Shown in pieces: positions 1 through 5,670 of a DNA stretch of 7,554 nt; positions within the stretch are counted from its first letter, which is position 1, and every line of letters begins with the position of its first letter. The notes under the pieces were generated by a model. That model was not told the DNA's origin. It made no database searches and was given only the letters and a program-made list of their open reading frames with translations. Source of the DNA: Nostoc sp. CHAB 5834 (lineage in GTDB: Bacteria; Cyanobacteriota; Cyanobacteriia; Cyanobacteriales; Nostocaceae); NCBI GenBank assembly GCA_020829485.1, contig JAIVFU010000227.1:1-7554 (forward strand), given 5' to 3'. Position numbers and translations under genes: made by a program.

Positions 1-123
1 CGCCAACAAAAACATCGCCTTCATCATAATCCAGTTACTACAATACAAGCTTTGGTCGATCAACATACGGAACTTCTTACTGTGCTTGAGTTCCAAGCCT
101 CGAAATACCAATTAGATAGCTAG
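1..123 (+). pseudogene. 3' end of an unidentified reading frame entering from the left, possibly mobile-element derived
   Basis: A plus-strand frame is open from base 1 through 40 codons and ends with TAG at 121-123. The last residues read TELLTVLEFQASKYQLDS. It stops one base before the point where the oppositely oriented dnaB-like gene loses its family similarity (its last matching codon is 124-126). That placement suggests the frame belongs to whatever replaced the rest of dnaB, for example an insertion element or a rearrangement partner. I do not recognise the protein family and no terminal inverted repeat can be checked, because the other end is outside the window. A 40-codon opening could also arise by chance. 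Confidence 0.3.
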
Positions 124-1138
124 GGACTACAACTAGCCCCAGTTTTCCCTCTTTAGCCCTAATTTGGCGGCATTCTGATGCAATTTGTGAAACGGTGATA
201 CCCCTTGAATCATTCATATAAAGCGGCAGTTCTGAGGCAATATCAACGATTTTGGCAATAAGCGTGAATTCCCAATCTGCTAAAGGTTGAAATTTGGCTC
301 GATGTCTGCGGATGCGATCGCTCCTTAGTGGCGTTAATCCTAAATGTTTGTAGGCATTGGTGACGCTAATTAAACTCCACAGCCTGTACTCTAATTGTTT
401 CTTTGTCATCTCCAACGAGAAGATAGCCACAGGTAAATCGTGGAGCAATATCATCTTGAGAGCTAGTTGTAGCGAAATCTGGGACTTTCCCATTGACGGT
501 CTACCCGCAACTATGGTGAGCGTACCGCCTTCAAATCCGACCATTAAATTATCGAGTTCATCAAGTCCTGTAGAGTAGATAGGGCTTCCTGAATCTAATT
601 CCTTGTAAGCAGCAATACTAATTGTGCTGTTGTGTTCGGTGTTTGAACCAAAGCTTTGGTTAGAAAGCTGGAATACTTTCTGTTCTGCCTGATCTAAAAC
701 TTGTGGTAACTCGGTTTCAGTTTCGTAACCCAGATGCACAATTTCATTGCCAGCCTTGATTAACTGCCGCCGCAGGTATTTTTCCATTACTAACCCTGCC
801 AAAGCGTCGATGTTCACAGCTGACACCGTGCGGTCTACTAGAGTTGCTAATTTATTTCTCCCGCCAATGCGGGTAAGTAAATCATGGTCAGTCAGCCAAC
901 TGGTGACTGTAAGCAAGTCCGTGGGTTTACTTTGACTGTAGAGCTTAAGAGCTGCTTGATAGATATCTTTGTGAGCGCTGATGTAAAAAGCTTCTGGAAT
1001 CAAAGAATCGCTCACTCTACCTATTGCTTCTGGGTCAAGCATGATACCGCCTAAAATTGCCTCTTCCGCCTCAATATTTTGCGGTGGTAAGCGATCGCTA
1101 CCATCACCTTGGAAACTTAGTTGTTCTGTCATAAGCAA
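77..1138 (-). CDS. dnaB: DnaB-like replicative helicase, truncated before Walker B
   Basis: DnaB is the hexameric ATP-driven helicase that opens the replication fork. The N-terminal domain begins at DRLPPQNIEAE (residues 15-25) and continues through a PEAFY/H-K-IY segment typical of the family. A linker leads to the RecA-like domain with Walker A GRPSMGKS (212-219) and SLEM (241-244). Similarity ends after LGLVVV (333-338). The expected next residues, DYLQL with the Walker B aspartate, are replaced by PSYLIGISRLG and a stop. Full DnaB is about 450 residues, so roughly 110 are missing, including Walker B and the arginine finger, and the product should be inactive as a helicase. TTG at 1138 is the longest start; ATG at 1130-1132 gives MTEQ and is more likely. 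It lies 15 bp after the stop of the winged-helix gene, so the two are probably co-transcribed. The divergence from chromosomal DnaB suggests a plasmid or phage copy. Confidence 0.85.
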   Translation of the reverse strand: MLMTEQLSFQGDGSDRLPPQNIEAEEAILGGIMLDPEAIGRVSDSLIPEAFYISAHKDIYQAALKLYSQSKPTDLLTVTSWLTDHDLLTRIGGRNKLATLVDRTVSAVNIDALAGLVMEKYLRRQLIKAGNEIVHLGYETETELPQVLDQAEQKVFQLSNQSFGSNTEHNSTISIAAYKELDSGSPIYSTGLDELDNLMVGFEGGTLTIVAGRPSMGKSQISLQLALKMILLHDLPVAIFSLEMTKKQLEYRLWSLISVTNAYKHLGLTPLRSDRIRRHRAKFQPLADWEFTLIAKIVDIASELPLYMNDSRGITVSQIASECRQIRAKEGKLGLVVVPSYLIGISRLGTQAQ

Positions 1139-1147
1139 CTTGAAACT

Positions 1148-1996
1148 TTAGATTGAATTGGGCAAAGCTTCCATTGATTCATTTGTGTTGCCGTACATGG
1201 ACATAGCTTGTTGTCGTTGTTGCTCAAGTTCCTCTTGAAACTTTTTCATTTGACTGCTACGGCTACTTTGAGATTTTTTGGACTCGGCTTGTTGGTAGGT
1301 CACAAATTTTTTGTAATAAACTTCCCAACGGTTCTGTCCGGCTTTAGTGGTGTGAGCTAACCAAGCCTCAATGTCATTCACTGGCTGGCTAAGATTCTTT
1401 GTCTTTTCCTCACAAAAATTCAAAAAATTCGCTCGCTCGGTTTCTGAGAGAGAGTCTATAAATTCTAAATAAGTCTTATTAATCTTAGGTGTGCTGGAAT
1501 CTTTATCTGGTAATACTTCTGGCTCGTGCTTGTTGCGTGGCGATCGCGCAAGTTGCGTAGCGATCGCGCAAGTTGCGTCATGATCACCTAAGTTGTGATG
1601 AGGCAACAAAGTTGTCTCATCGCAACCTGTTGTCTCATCGCAACCTGTTGCCTCATCGCAACTTGTTGCCTCATCACAACCTGTTGCCTCATCGCAACAG
1701 TGCAAGCCTTTGGTGAGAACGTGAACCTTAACCTTAAGAAGCTCCATATCGACAAATCCCTTTTCATCCAACGCTTTGAGGGCACGCCCTACAGTGCTGC
1801 GGTGAACTGGCTTTTCTACGGTAGATAAATCCTTGGCAATCCTTGAGGGTGATACTTCCATTCCGGTACTGTATGGGTCGAGAGTGCGAAGGTAGTAGAG
1901 TACATCCCTCTGTGCTGGGGTTAATTCCCGGCAGGCTCTTAGCCATTCTTCATGTTGGAGCGGGTAGAACTTCCCCTGAATCTTTGTGTCTGTCAT
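1148..1996 (-). CDS. Winged-helix DNA-binding protein with central repeat linker, candidate replication initiator
   Basis: The 282-residue protein has three parts. Residues 24-94 form a winged helix-turn-helix (LTPAQRDVLYYL, then SPSRIAKDL, then HRSTVGRALKALDEKGFV), the layout seen in plasmid and phage initiators and MarR/DnaD-like proteins. Residues 101-160 are a low-complexity linker with five CDEAT-type units followed by LPHHN and ATQLARS. The C-terminal part (170-282) is helical and Gln/Lys-rich, with FLNFCEEKTK and EAWLAHT and a likely coiled coil near 248-266. The gene directly precedes the DnaB-like gene, which suggests a role in starting replication or loading the helicase; this is inferred from context. 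ATG at 1996 has no clear Shine-Dalgarno. The linker coincides with two DNA repeat arrays, so the gene may contain its own binding sites. It could instead be a plain transcriptional regulator. Confidence 0.75.
   Translation of the reverse strand: MTDTKIQGKFYPLQHEEWLRACRELTPAQRDVLYYLRTLDPYSTGMEVSPSRIAKDLSTVEKPVHRSTVGRALKALDEKGFVDMELLKVKVHVLTKGLHCCDEATGCDEATSCDEATGCDETTGCDETTLLPHHNLGDHDATCAIATQLARSPRNKHEPEVLPDKDSSTPKINKTYLEFIDSLSETERANFLNFCEEKTKNLSQPVNDIEAWLAHTTKAGQNRWEVYYKKFVTYQQAESKKSQSSRSSQMKKFQEELEQQRQQAMSMYGNTNESMEALPNSI
1531..1598. repeat. 20-bp-spaced AGTTGCGT repeats alternating with HIP1
   Basis: AGTTGCGT or a near copy occurs at 1531 (TGTTGCGT), 1551, 1571 and 1591 (AGTTGTGA), exactly 20 bp apart. 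The first two spacers are (G/A)GCGATCGCGCA, containing HIP1. The third, CATGATCACCTA, keeps only a TGATCA palindrome. Because 20 is not a multiple of three, copies are read in different frames by the overlapping protein (DATCAIA versus TQLARS). The last copy overlaps the inverted 18-bp unit, so the two arrays are joined. Confidence 0.75.
1611..1700. repeat. Five tandem 18-bp iteron-like repeats, plus one inverted copy at 1592-1607
   Basis: Units start at 1611, 1629, 1647, 1665 and 1683 with consensus GTTGYCTCATCGCAACCT. Each carries an inverted repeat (GTTGC, 6 bp, GCAAC). In the winged-helix protein they encode CDEATG-type hexapeptides. At 1592-1607 the sequence GTTGTGATGAGGCAAC is the exact reverse complement of the first 16 bases of the fourth unit, and there the protein reads LPHHN. 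So the same DNA motif is kept in both orientations although the peptide changes. This resembles initiator-binding iterons, but that role is inferred. Confidence 0.85.
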
Positions 1997-2051
1997 AATA
2001 TGGATAAAACGAGTTTTGCCCTTACCCGCATATGCAAGTAGAGCTAGTTTG

Positions 2052-2077
2052 TTGTAAAAGTCGCTAAAATTTCACAA
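2052..2077. promoter_or_regulatory. Imperfect inverted repeat between divergent regulator genes, candidate operator
   Basis: TTGTAAAA (2052-2059) and TTTCACAA (2070-2077) form an imperfect dyad with a 10-bp spacer, in the 187-bp gap between the winged-helix gene and the XRE-like gene. An autoregulatory site for either DNA-binding protein would be expected here. A perfect 8-bp palindrome, GCATATGC, lies at 2028-2035 in the same gap. No sequence evidence decides which protein, if any, binds. Confidence 0.2.
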
Positions 2078-2121
2078 AACTGTCACCCCAGCACCATTAA
2101 GCCAGTGTGATTTTTGATAAA

Positions 2122-2150
2122 TTGTATTTTCTAGACAGATTTGATAGTAT
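2122..2150 (+). promoter_or_regulatory. Candidate sigma70-type promoter for the XRE-like gene
   Basis: TTGTAT (2122-2127) and TAGTAT (2145-2150) are separated by 17 bp. Each matches the consensus at four of six positions. The -10 box is 33 bp upstream of the ATG at 2184. The surrounding DNA is AT-rich, so a chance match is possible. Confidence 0.3.
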
Positions 2151-2183
2151 TCAATAACTTGAAAAAAAGCAAGTAGTGGCAAT

Positions 2184-2537
2184 ATGGATAAACATCAAGA
2201 AATATTAATTACAGCAATTAGGGAAAGTTGCTTAACAGCAAGAGAGATTTCTGTTAGGGCTGGTGTCCATGAGAGTACTATTAGTAAGTTTCTTGATGGC
2301 AAAAACGACCTAAAAGCTGGTAATTACTTCAAAATCCTTCATGCCCTGCCAGAAAATTGTAGAATTCCAGCACTAGCGAGAATAGGAGTAGTTGAGTTAA
2401 CGCCTATTCAACTAATTGAATCTGCCACACCTAAAGAAAAGGCTGAAATACTACAAGCGATCGCCGCTTGGGTATTACAGCCAGGGGCCATATCTGGAAA
2501 AAATACGGATACTACAGACCTGCAAGTAGCAGTATGA
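2184..2537 (+). CDS. XRE/Cro-type helix-turn-helix transcriptional regulator
   Basis: This 117-residue protein has an XRE/Cro-type helix-turn-helix near residues 17-42: LTAREISVRAGVHESTISKFL, where the AGV turn is followed by the recognition helix ESTISKFLDGK. It is followed by a helix with KILHALP. The C-terminal half is unassigned, with a helical PKEKAEILQAIAAWVL (about 83-98). It probably binds an operator in the gap upstream and represses its own transcription or that of the divergent winged-helix/dnaB pair; this is inferred from the layout. The ATG at 2184 is the first of the domain and has only a weak purine stretch upstream. A 39-bp gap separates it from the next gene on the same strand, so the two may form an operon. 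HIP1 lies within it at 2457. Confidence 0.8.
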   Translation: MDKHQEILITAIRESCLTAREISVRAGVHESTISKFLDGKNDLKAGNYFKILHALPENCRIPALARIGVVELTPIQLIESATPKEKAEILQAIAAWVLQPGAISGKNTDTTDLQVAV

Positions 2538-2576
2538 TAGCCTGAGAAATTTTTTACATACACTTAGGCGCTTATT

Positions 2577-2864
2577 GTGGTAAACAAGGGTGAGGATGAT
2601 TTTTTAGAAAAATTAATGGAAAACTGCGTAGGCGCAGCCCGCCGTAGGCATCACTTGGATGCCGAGGGAAAAGCTAAGTTAATCAAGCATCTGCTGGGTG
2701 AACCTGGGTTACAAGTGGTAATAGGGAGTAATCAAGTTCATGCTACGAATGTATACCAAGTTAATTTAAATAGTCCCGATCAGATATCAACGATATTGGA
2801 TGCGATCGCCAAAAAAATTTCTTCCCAGAATTCCTCAGAAGATAAGACAGAGGGAGCGGATTAA
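2577..2864 (+). CDS. Small protein of unknown function, partner of the XRE-like regulator
   Basis: A 95-residue frame begins with GTG at 2577, with no strong Shine-Dalgarno; an internal ATG at 2617 is an alternative. I do not recognise the family. The N-terminal third is charged and helical (EDDFLEKLMENC). The middle reads LQVVIGSNQVHATNVYQVNL, alternating polar and hydrophobic residues as in a beta structure. The C-terminus is helical (ISTILDAIAKKISS) and ends acidic. A dispersed cyanobacterial repeat is inserted in frame at 2625-2652 and codes for CVGAARRRH, which breaks the helical pattern. Position 39 bp after the regulator suggests co-expression; a toxin-antitoxin or sensor-regulator pairing is possible but unsupported by any motif. 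Confidence 0.6.
   Translation: MVNKGEDDFLEKLMENCVGAARRRHHLDAEGKAKLIKHLLGEPGLQVVIGSNQVHATNVYQVNLNSPDQISTILDAIAKKISSQNSSEDKTEGAD
2625..2652. repeat. Nostoc-type dispersed repeat within a coding region
   Basis: TGCGTAGGCGCAGCCC followed by GCCGTAGGCATC matches the repeat family I know as abundant in Nostoc and Anabaena genomes. It lies in frame in the 2577-2864 gene and adds a short Arg/Ala/Cys stretch. Related fragments occur at 2994-3006 (GCGTAGGCATCGC), 3521-3531 (TTAGGCATCGC) and 4652-4668 (CCGCCGTAGGCGATCGC). Confidence 0.65.
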
Positions 2865-3134
2865 TTTTTAGAGGAGGAGTGGGGCTAACAAGCTTATGCC
2901 TTTAGTTCGTTTTTTGGCATGGTAGCGATGAGATACTCTTAAAGGGAAAATGCGACACCGAACAGCCCGCACAACGGACGCGCTCAGTGACCAGCGTAGG
3001 CATCGCACCCTTCACAAGAGCGATCGCGCTGTAACAACTGCGGATCAGTAGCACTATCCCACAAGTGTAGTTATTGATTAGTTTTGAGGGATAATCAAAA
3101 GCTATAGTAAAGCTCAATCTACCAGAAAATAACT
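2865..3134. other. Intergenic stretch with decayed repeat material
   Basis: No convincing gene is seen. A purine run (AGAGGAGGAG, 2870-2879) resembles a Shine-Dalgarno but leads only to very short frames such as MPLVRFLAW. From about 2950 to 3030 the DNA is GC-richer and made of mosaic repeat pieces: GGACGCGCTCAGTGACC, GCGTAGGCATCGC and HIP1 at 3020. A possible -10 box, TATAGT, lies at 3103-3108 in front of the next gene, without a good -35 at normal spacing. Confidence 0.5.
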
Positions 3135-3341
3135 ATGCTAGATATCAAATGGGCAATGGAGCAATTCGGCATAGAAGACAAAAACATTGCAATTAGAATT
3201 TTAGAAAAGTTTGAGAAGTTTAACTATGGTTGTTTCAGTTGCGGCTCATTTAGTGATTTACTTTATACAGAAATAGGTGAGGTTATCTGTAAAGACTGTA
3301 GAAAAGACCTTTGCATTAATGATGATAGACTTATAGATTAG
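3135..3341 (+). CDS. Small zinc-ribbon-like protein, probably shortened by an in-frame TAG
   Basis: The 68-residue frame has two CxxC pairs, C33-FS-C36 and C52-KD-C55, spaced as in a zinc ribbon, plus C60. The N-terminus is a probable helix (AIRILEKFEKFN). I do not recognise a family. The TAG at 3339-3341 is followed in the same frame by 26 more sense codons (EELQEVFELAFAEEDDDW and an acidic end). The intact protein was therefore probably about 95 residues with an acidic tail. There is no clear Shine-Dalgarno before ATG 3135. Without homologues I cannot tell whether the short form is functional. Confidence 0.5.
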   Translation: MLDIKWAMEQFGIEDKNIAIRILEKFEKFNYGCFSCGSFSDLLYTEIGEVICKDCRKDLCINDDRLID

Positions 3342-3422
3342 GAGGAGTTACAAGAAGTATTTGAACTAGCTTTTGCTGAGGAAGATGATGACTGGCTAGA
3401 TGATGATACTGAAACTGACTAG
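3342..3422 (+). pseudogene. In-frame acidic tail beyond the TAG of the zinc-ribbon-like gene
   Basis: Directly after the TAG at 3339-3341 the same frame continues for 26 codons to a second TAG at 3420-3422. It encodes EELQEVFELAFAEEDDDW and a run of Asp, Thr and Glu. Such a strongly acidic end is common in real small proteins, which supports a lost sense codon (such as TAT or TAC) at the stop. No start codon lies in reach of the GGAGG at 3341-3345, so independent translation is unlikely. Confidence 0.45.
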
Positions 3423-4086
3423 AAATCATCATCAAAGTCTTCACCAGACTAAAAAGGTGATTCTAAACCCGCATATCTGTAACTTCGTCTTTTTGTTAAG
3501 TAGCGTTCCATGAGGTTGCCTTAGGCATCGCTTTCATCTGGTAACTTTTGTGATTTTTATAAGTTTATTCAAGGACATTTTAGCTGAATAAATTCCCTGC
3601 ATTTTTGTATATATTTTCATCTTTTATGATACTTTCGGCAAACTAAATGAAATTTATTACTAATTTATATATCAATAAATGTTGGTTAAATATTGAAGTT
3701 TTGTTGATTGGCTTTTTGAGGTAAAGGTTACATACTAAAACCAATCTATGTGAAACAGAGTAGTTAGGTTTCATTGAATAATGAGTATTTATTGGCTTCA
3801 TCATATAGCTAATTTTTAGGGCAAGGATATGAGCATTTTAGAATTGATGCAGGCATTGACATTTTTGCATAAATATACTTTTGATTATTTATCATGGAAG
3901 TATTTATAGAAGGATGTAGCCATTTTATGTGGTTTGCTGAGAACCTGTATAATCAACTAGTTTTATCGTAAAAGGTTGCTTATACTAAATGTTTTTTAAC
4001 TATTGCAAATGAATGTTTTCTTAAAAAGAAGGTTTAAAAATTTCGATTTACATTAACAAAGTGTATTTGCTTTGTAGAGGATTTTT
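3423..4086. other. AT-rich gap of about 660 bp without a convincing gene
   Basis: Both strands are closed by frequent stops. The longest start-to-stop frame I noticed (ATG 3829, 26 codons, MSILELMQALTF) has AAGGA only 1 base before its ATG, too close for a ribosome site. A repeat fragment (TTAGGCATCGC) lies at 3521-3531. TATACT at 3981-3986 could be a -10 box for the frame starting at 4087, but I find no matching -35. The composition resembles a long leader, or relics of lost genes. Confidence 0.5.
4056..4080 (+). promoter_or_regulatory. Hairpin next to a strong Shine-Dalgarno
   Basis: ACAAAG (4056-4061) and CTTTGT (4070-4075) form a perfect 6-bp stem with an 8-base loop, TGTATTTG. One base later comes GAGG (4077-4080), 6 bases before ATG 4087. 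This is the best-placed ribosome binding site in the window. The hairpin could influence access to it, or be an operator; neither is shown. Confidence 0.4.
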
Positions 4087-4194
4087 ATGTCACAAAATAG
4101 AACCAATAAGGGTAAAAAAGCCATGTCTGATGATAATACAACCAATAGTAATAGTAAATCTCAAAATTTCAAGCTTGCCGATATTTTTATCTAA
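4087..4194 (+). pseudogene. N-terminal remnant of an unidentified gene with an intact translation start
   Basis: ATG at 4087 follows GAGG at ideal spacing and opens 35 codons: MSQNRTNKGKKAMSDDN, then a Ser/Asn/Thr-rich stretch, then QNFKLADIFI and TAA. A polar, disordered start leading into an ordered-looking KLADIF is typical of the first 35 residues of a longer protein. The frame then meets the 3' end of an oppositely oriented broken gene, whose final residues (about FTITIGCIIIRHGFF) are merely its antisense. I infer a deletion or inversion joining the beginning of one gene to the middle of another, near the HindIII-type palindrome AAGCTT at about 4172. The identity of the lost gene is unknown. 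A genuine 35-residue peptide is the alternative. Confidence 0.4.
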
Positions 4195-4935
4195 GTAATT
4201 TTCAATACCTTCTAACTGAATATTTTTACTTTGAGCTTCTGAGAGGATAGATTTAACCTCCTCGTTAAGGCGGTTATAAATGCGATCGCTTGTTTCGTCC
4301 GAGACAGCGATCGCACCTGCCAGAGGTTGACCATCAGGCCCAAGGATGTCTTCTACAACTTTGTTAGTTGAGACGCATAGACCATTTGAGTTGAGAAAAG
4401 GTGAACGGAAGTTGAAAACTTCTTCCCCATCTTGATAGTGTGGGATGGAGATTTCCCCATTTTGCAAATCTTTGGAGGGAATGACCATTGCCCGCTCAAA
4501 TGTGAGCGTCTTGCCGATGGCGATTTCTTTCCACTCGTTTTGGACGAACCGGGCGAGTTCGCGCTGTACTTTCTCAGTTTCAAGAAGTTGACTTTCTCCT
4601 TGCAGGTCAGCTTTGATAAGTTTGTAAATGAAAGAGTCAGTAGCAATGCGCCCGCCGTAGGCGATCGCTCCCGCGCCATCGCGCAAAGTTTCTAACTCTT
4701 CTACTACTGTTGGATCTTCTGCTGCTTGTTCTTCAAGAAAAGCTTTCCGTTTCTCGTACTTTTCGCAGTAAAGTTGTGCAAGTTGCCGGGGGTCGTCCTG
4801 TACTTCCTTAAGCTTTTTGGCTTCAAGTTCTAGCTGTTCGGTAAAGTCTTTCAGCCCGTTAGGGAATGAAGCGAGTAACTGCGAGATAGCTGTTTTACCG
4901 AGTTCAGATTGTGATTTTTCCCCTAGCCAGATATT
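4090..4935 (-). pseudogene. 3' part of a large broken gene, possibly a QDE1/RdRP-like RNA polymerase
   Basis: The minus-strand frame is open from the codon after the TAA at 4936-4938 down to 4090, 281 codons, and continues the protein encoded at 4936-5670. It begins NIWLGEKSQSELGKTAISQL and leads into a likely coiled coil (QLELEAKKLKEVQ, then EKRKAFLEEQ). Then come RDGAGAIAYGGRIATD, FERAMVIPSKD, VFNFRSPFLNSNG and GPDGQPLAGAIAVSDE. FRSPFL resembles the R-x-P element of two-barrel RNA polymerases; this is a tentative reading. No DxDGD metal-binding motif is present. The last 25-30 residues are antisense of another gene start, so the true C-terminus is lost near 4170-4195. If translated alone, TTG at 4686 could serve as a start, giving 198 residues. 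Confidence 0.5.
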
Positions 4936-5670
4936 TTACCTGTACAGTCCAGGTTGAATTTGGGGCTTGCTTGGCCCATTAGGGTTGTCTTTATCAGTTC
5001 CCTTGAATGCAGATAAGGGAAGAATTAAGTCAATTTTAGTTGATTTGTTGGGATCTGAATAATTGAGGATTTGGTCAAGGTTTGCAGGTCGTAAAGTACC
5101 TTTGCCAAAGCGGTATTTGTTATCGTCTCCGTCTTGGTCAGTCCAGCCGAAGCGGTGCTGAATTACTCGATATTTATCACCTTTTTGATGCTTGGTTAAT
5201 TCGTGATATAAGTCTGTGGATATTTGCCCGTAACAGTCTCCTGTTAGCCGATATGCTTGGTCATTACTAATAACGCCACCATTTTCACCATTACTGTCAT
5301 CAACAATTAGAATACTTAACTCTTTATTGACGCTATTTTTACACGAACCGAGAAAAATAGATCCGTAAGCACCTCTATCTTTGTTGTCAGGGCATAATTG
5401 TTTAATTCTATCTAGACATTCTTCCGGCCCATATAGCAACCGTGTTTTTGATGATAATAATAATTTGTGACCTTCAGGATGATTAATTAATTGTTCCACA
5501 GTAGACTTTTCGTCCATATGCCCGAACGAAAAGTTAATCCCAGGAAAGAAATATTCTAGTAGGGTATTATTAAGTTCTTCATTTAGTAACGAATCTGGAT
5601 TATTTGTATTACCATCTGTATGAATGCATTGATTTAATCTAGTGTCAAAATGTTTAGCTTGAATTGTCAT
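4936..5670 (-). CDS. 5' part of the same large gene, candidate QDE1/RdRP-like RNA polymerase, cut by TAA
   Basis: This 244-residue product starts at ATG 5670 without an evident Shine-Dalgarno. Motifs in order: LIVDDSNGENGGVIS (121-135), YRVIQHRFGW (167-176), GKGTLRP (189-195) and DLILPLSAFKG (214-224). Eukaryotic RdRPs and their QDE1-like relatives show a similar series: an acidic Gly-rich DG-x-G-x-IS segment, then QxR-(F/Y)-G followed by KG. I read this as a possible match, not a proof. The protein ends GLYR and TAA. The frame continues without another stop for 281 codons, so the TAA most likely interrupts a single gene of more than 500 codons. A shorter protein that really ends here is possible but unlikely. 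HIP1 is absent from this part. If the assignment is right, the role could be transcription or priming for a plasmid or phage. Confidence 0.55.
   Translation of the reverse strand: MTIQAKHFDTRLNQCIHTDGNTNNPDSLLNEELNNTLLEYFFPGINFSFGHMDEKSTVEQLINHPEGHKLLLSSKTRLLYGPEECLDRIKQLCPDNKDRGAYGSIFLGSCKNSVNKELSILIVDDSNGENGGVISNDQAYRLTGDCYGQISTDLYHELTKHQKGDKYRVIQHRFGWTDQDGDDNKYRFGKGTLRPANLDQILNYSDPNKSTKIDLILPLSAFKGTDKDNPNGPSKPQIQPGLYR

Noticed and set aside
1531..1700. CRISPR array
   Set aside because: The units are contiguous or have near-identical spacers, and no unique spacers of 30-40 bp exist.
1595..1828. Plus-strand 77-codon frame rich in CLIATC repeats
   Set aside because: It is the antisense reading of the 18-bp repeat array inside the winged-helix gene.
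2902..3117. Minus-strand 71-codon frame
   Set aside because: It overlays HIP1 and dispersed repeat fragments, has no ribosome site, and reads as an arbitrary Cys/Ser-rich peptide; more likely a shadow of repeat DNA.
3340..3350. AGGAGG after the TAG as a Shine-Dalgarno for a new gene
   Set aside because: The nearest usable start (TTG at 3361) meets a stop after two codons; the bases are better explained as Glu codons GAG GAG of the in-frame tail.
3433..3455. AGTCT/AGACT hairpin after the zinc-ribbon-like gene as a terminator
   Set aside because: The stem is only 5 bp and is followed by A, not T, on the coding strand.
3829..3909. 26-codon frame MSILELMQALTF in the AT-rich gap
   Set aside because: AAGGA is only one base from the ATG and the peptide has no recognisable feature; kept only as a note.
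4353..4695. Frames on both strands inside the broken polymerase-like gene
   Set aside because: They overlap the 281-codon continuous frame, which has better protein character and continues the upstream half.
5082..5270. Plus-strand 62-codon frame opposite the 4936-5670 gene
   Set aside because: Antisense shadow with no ribosome site and no protein-like features.
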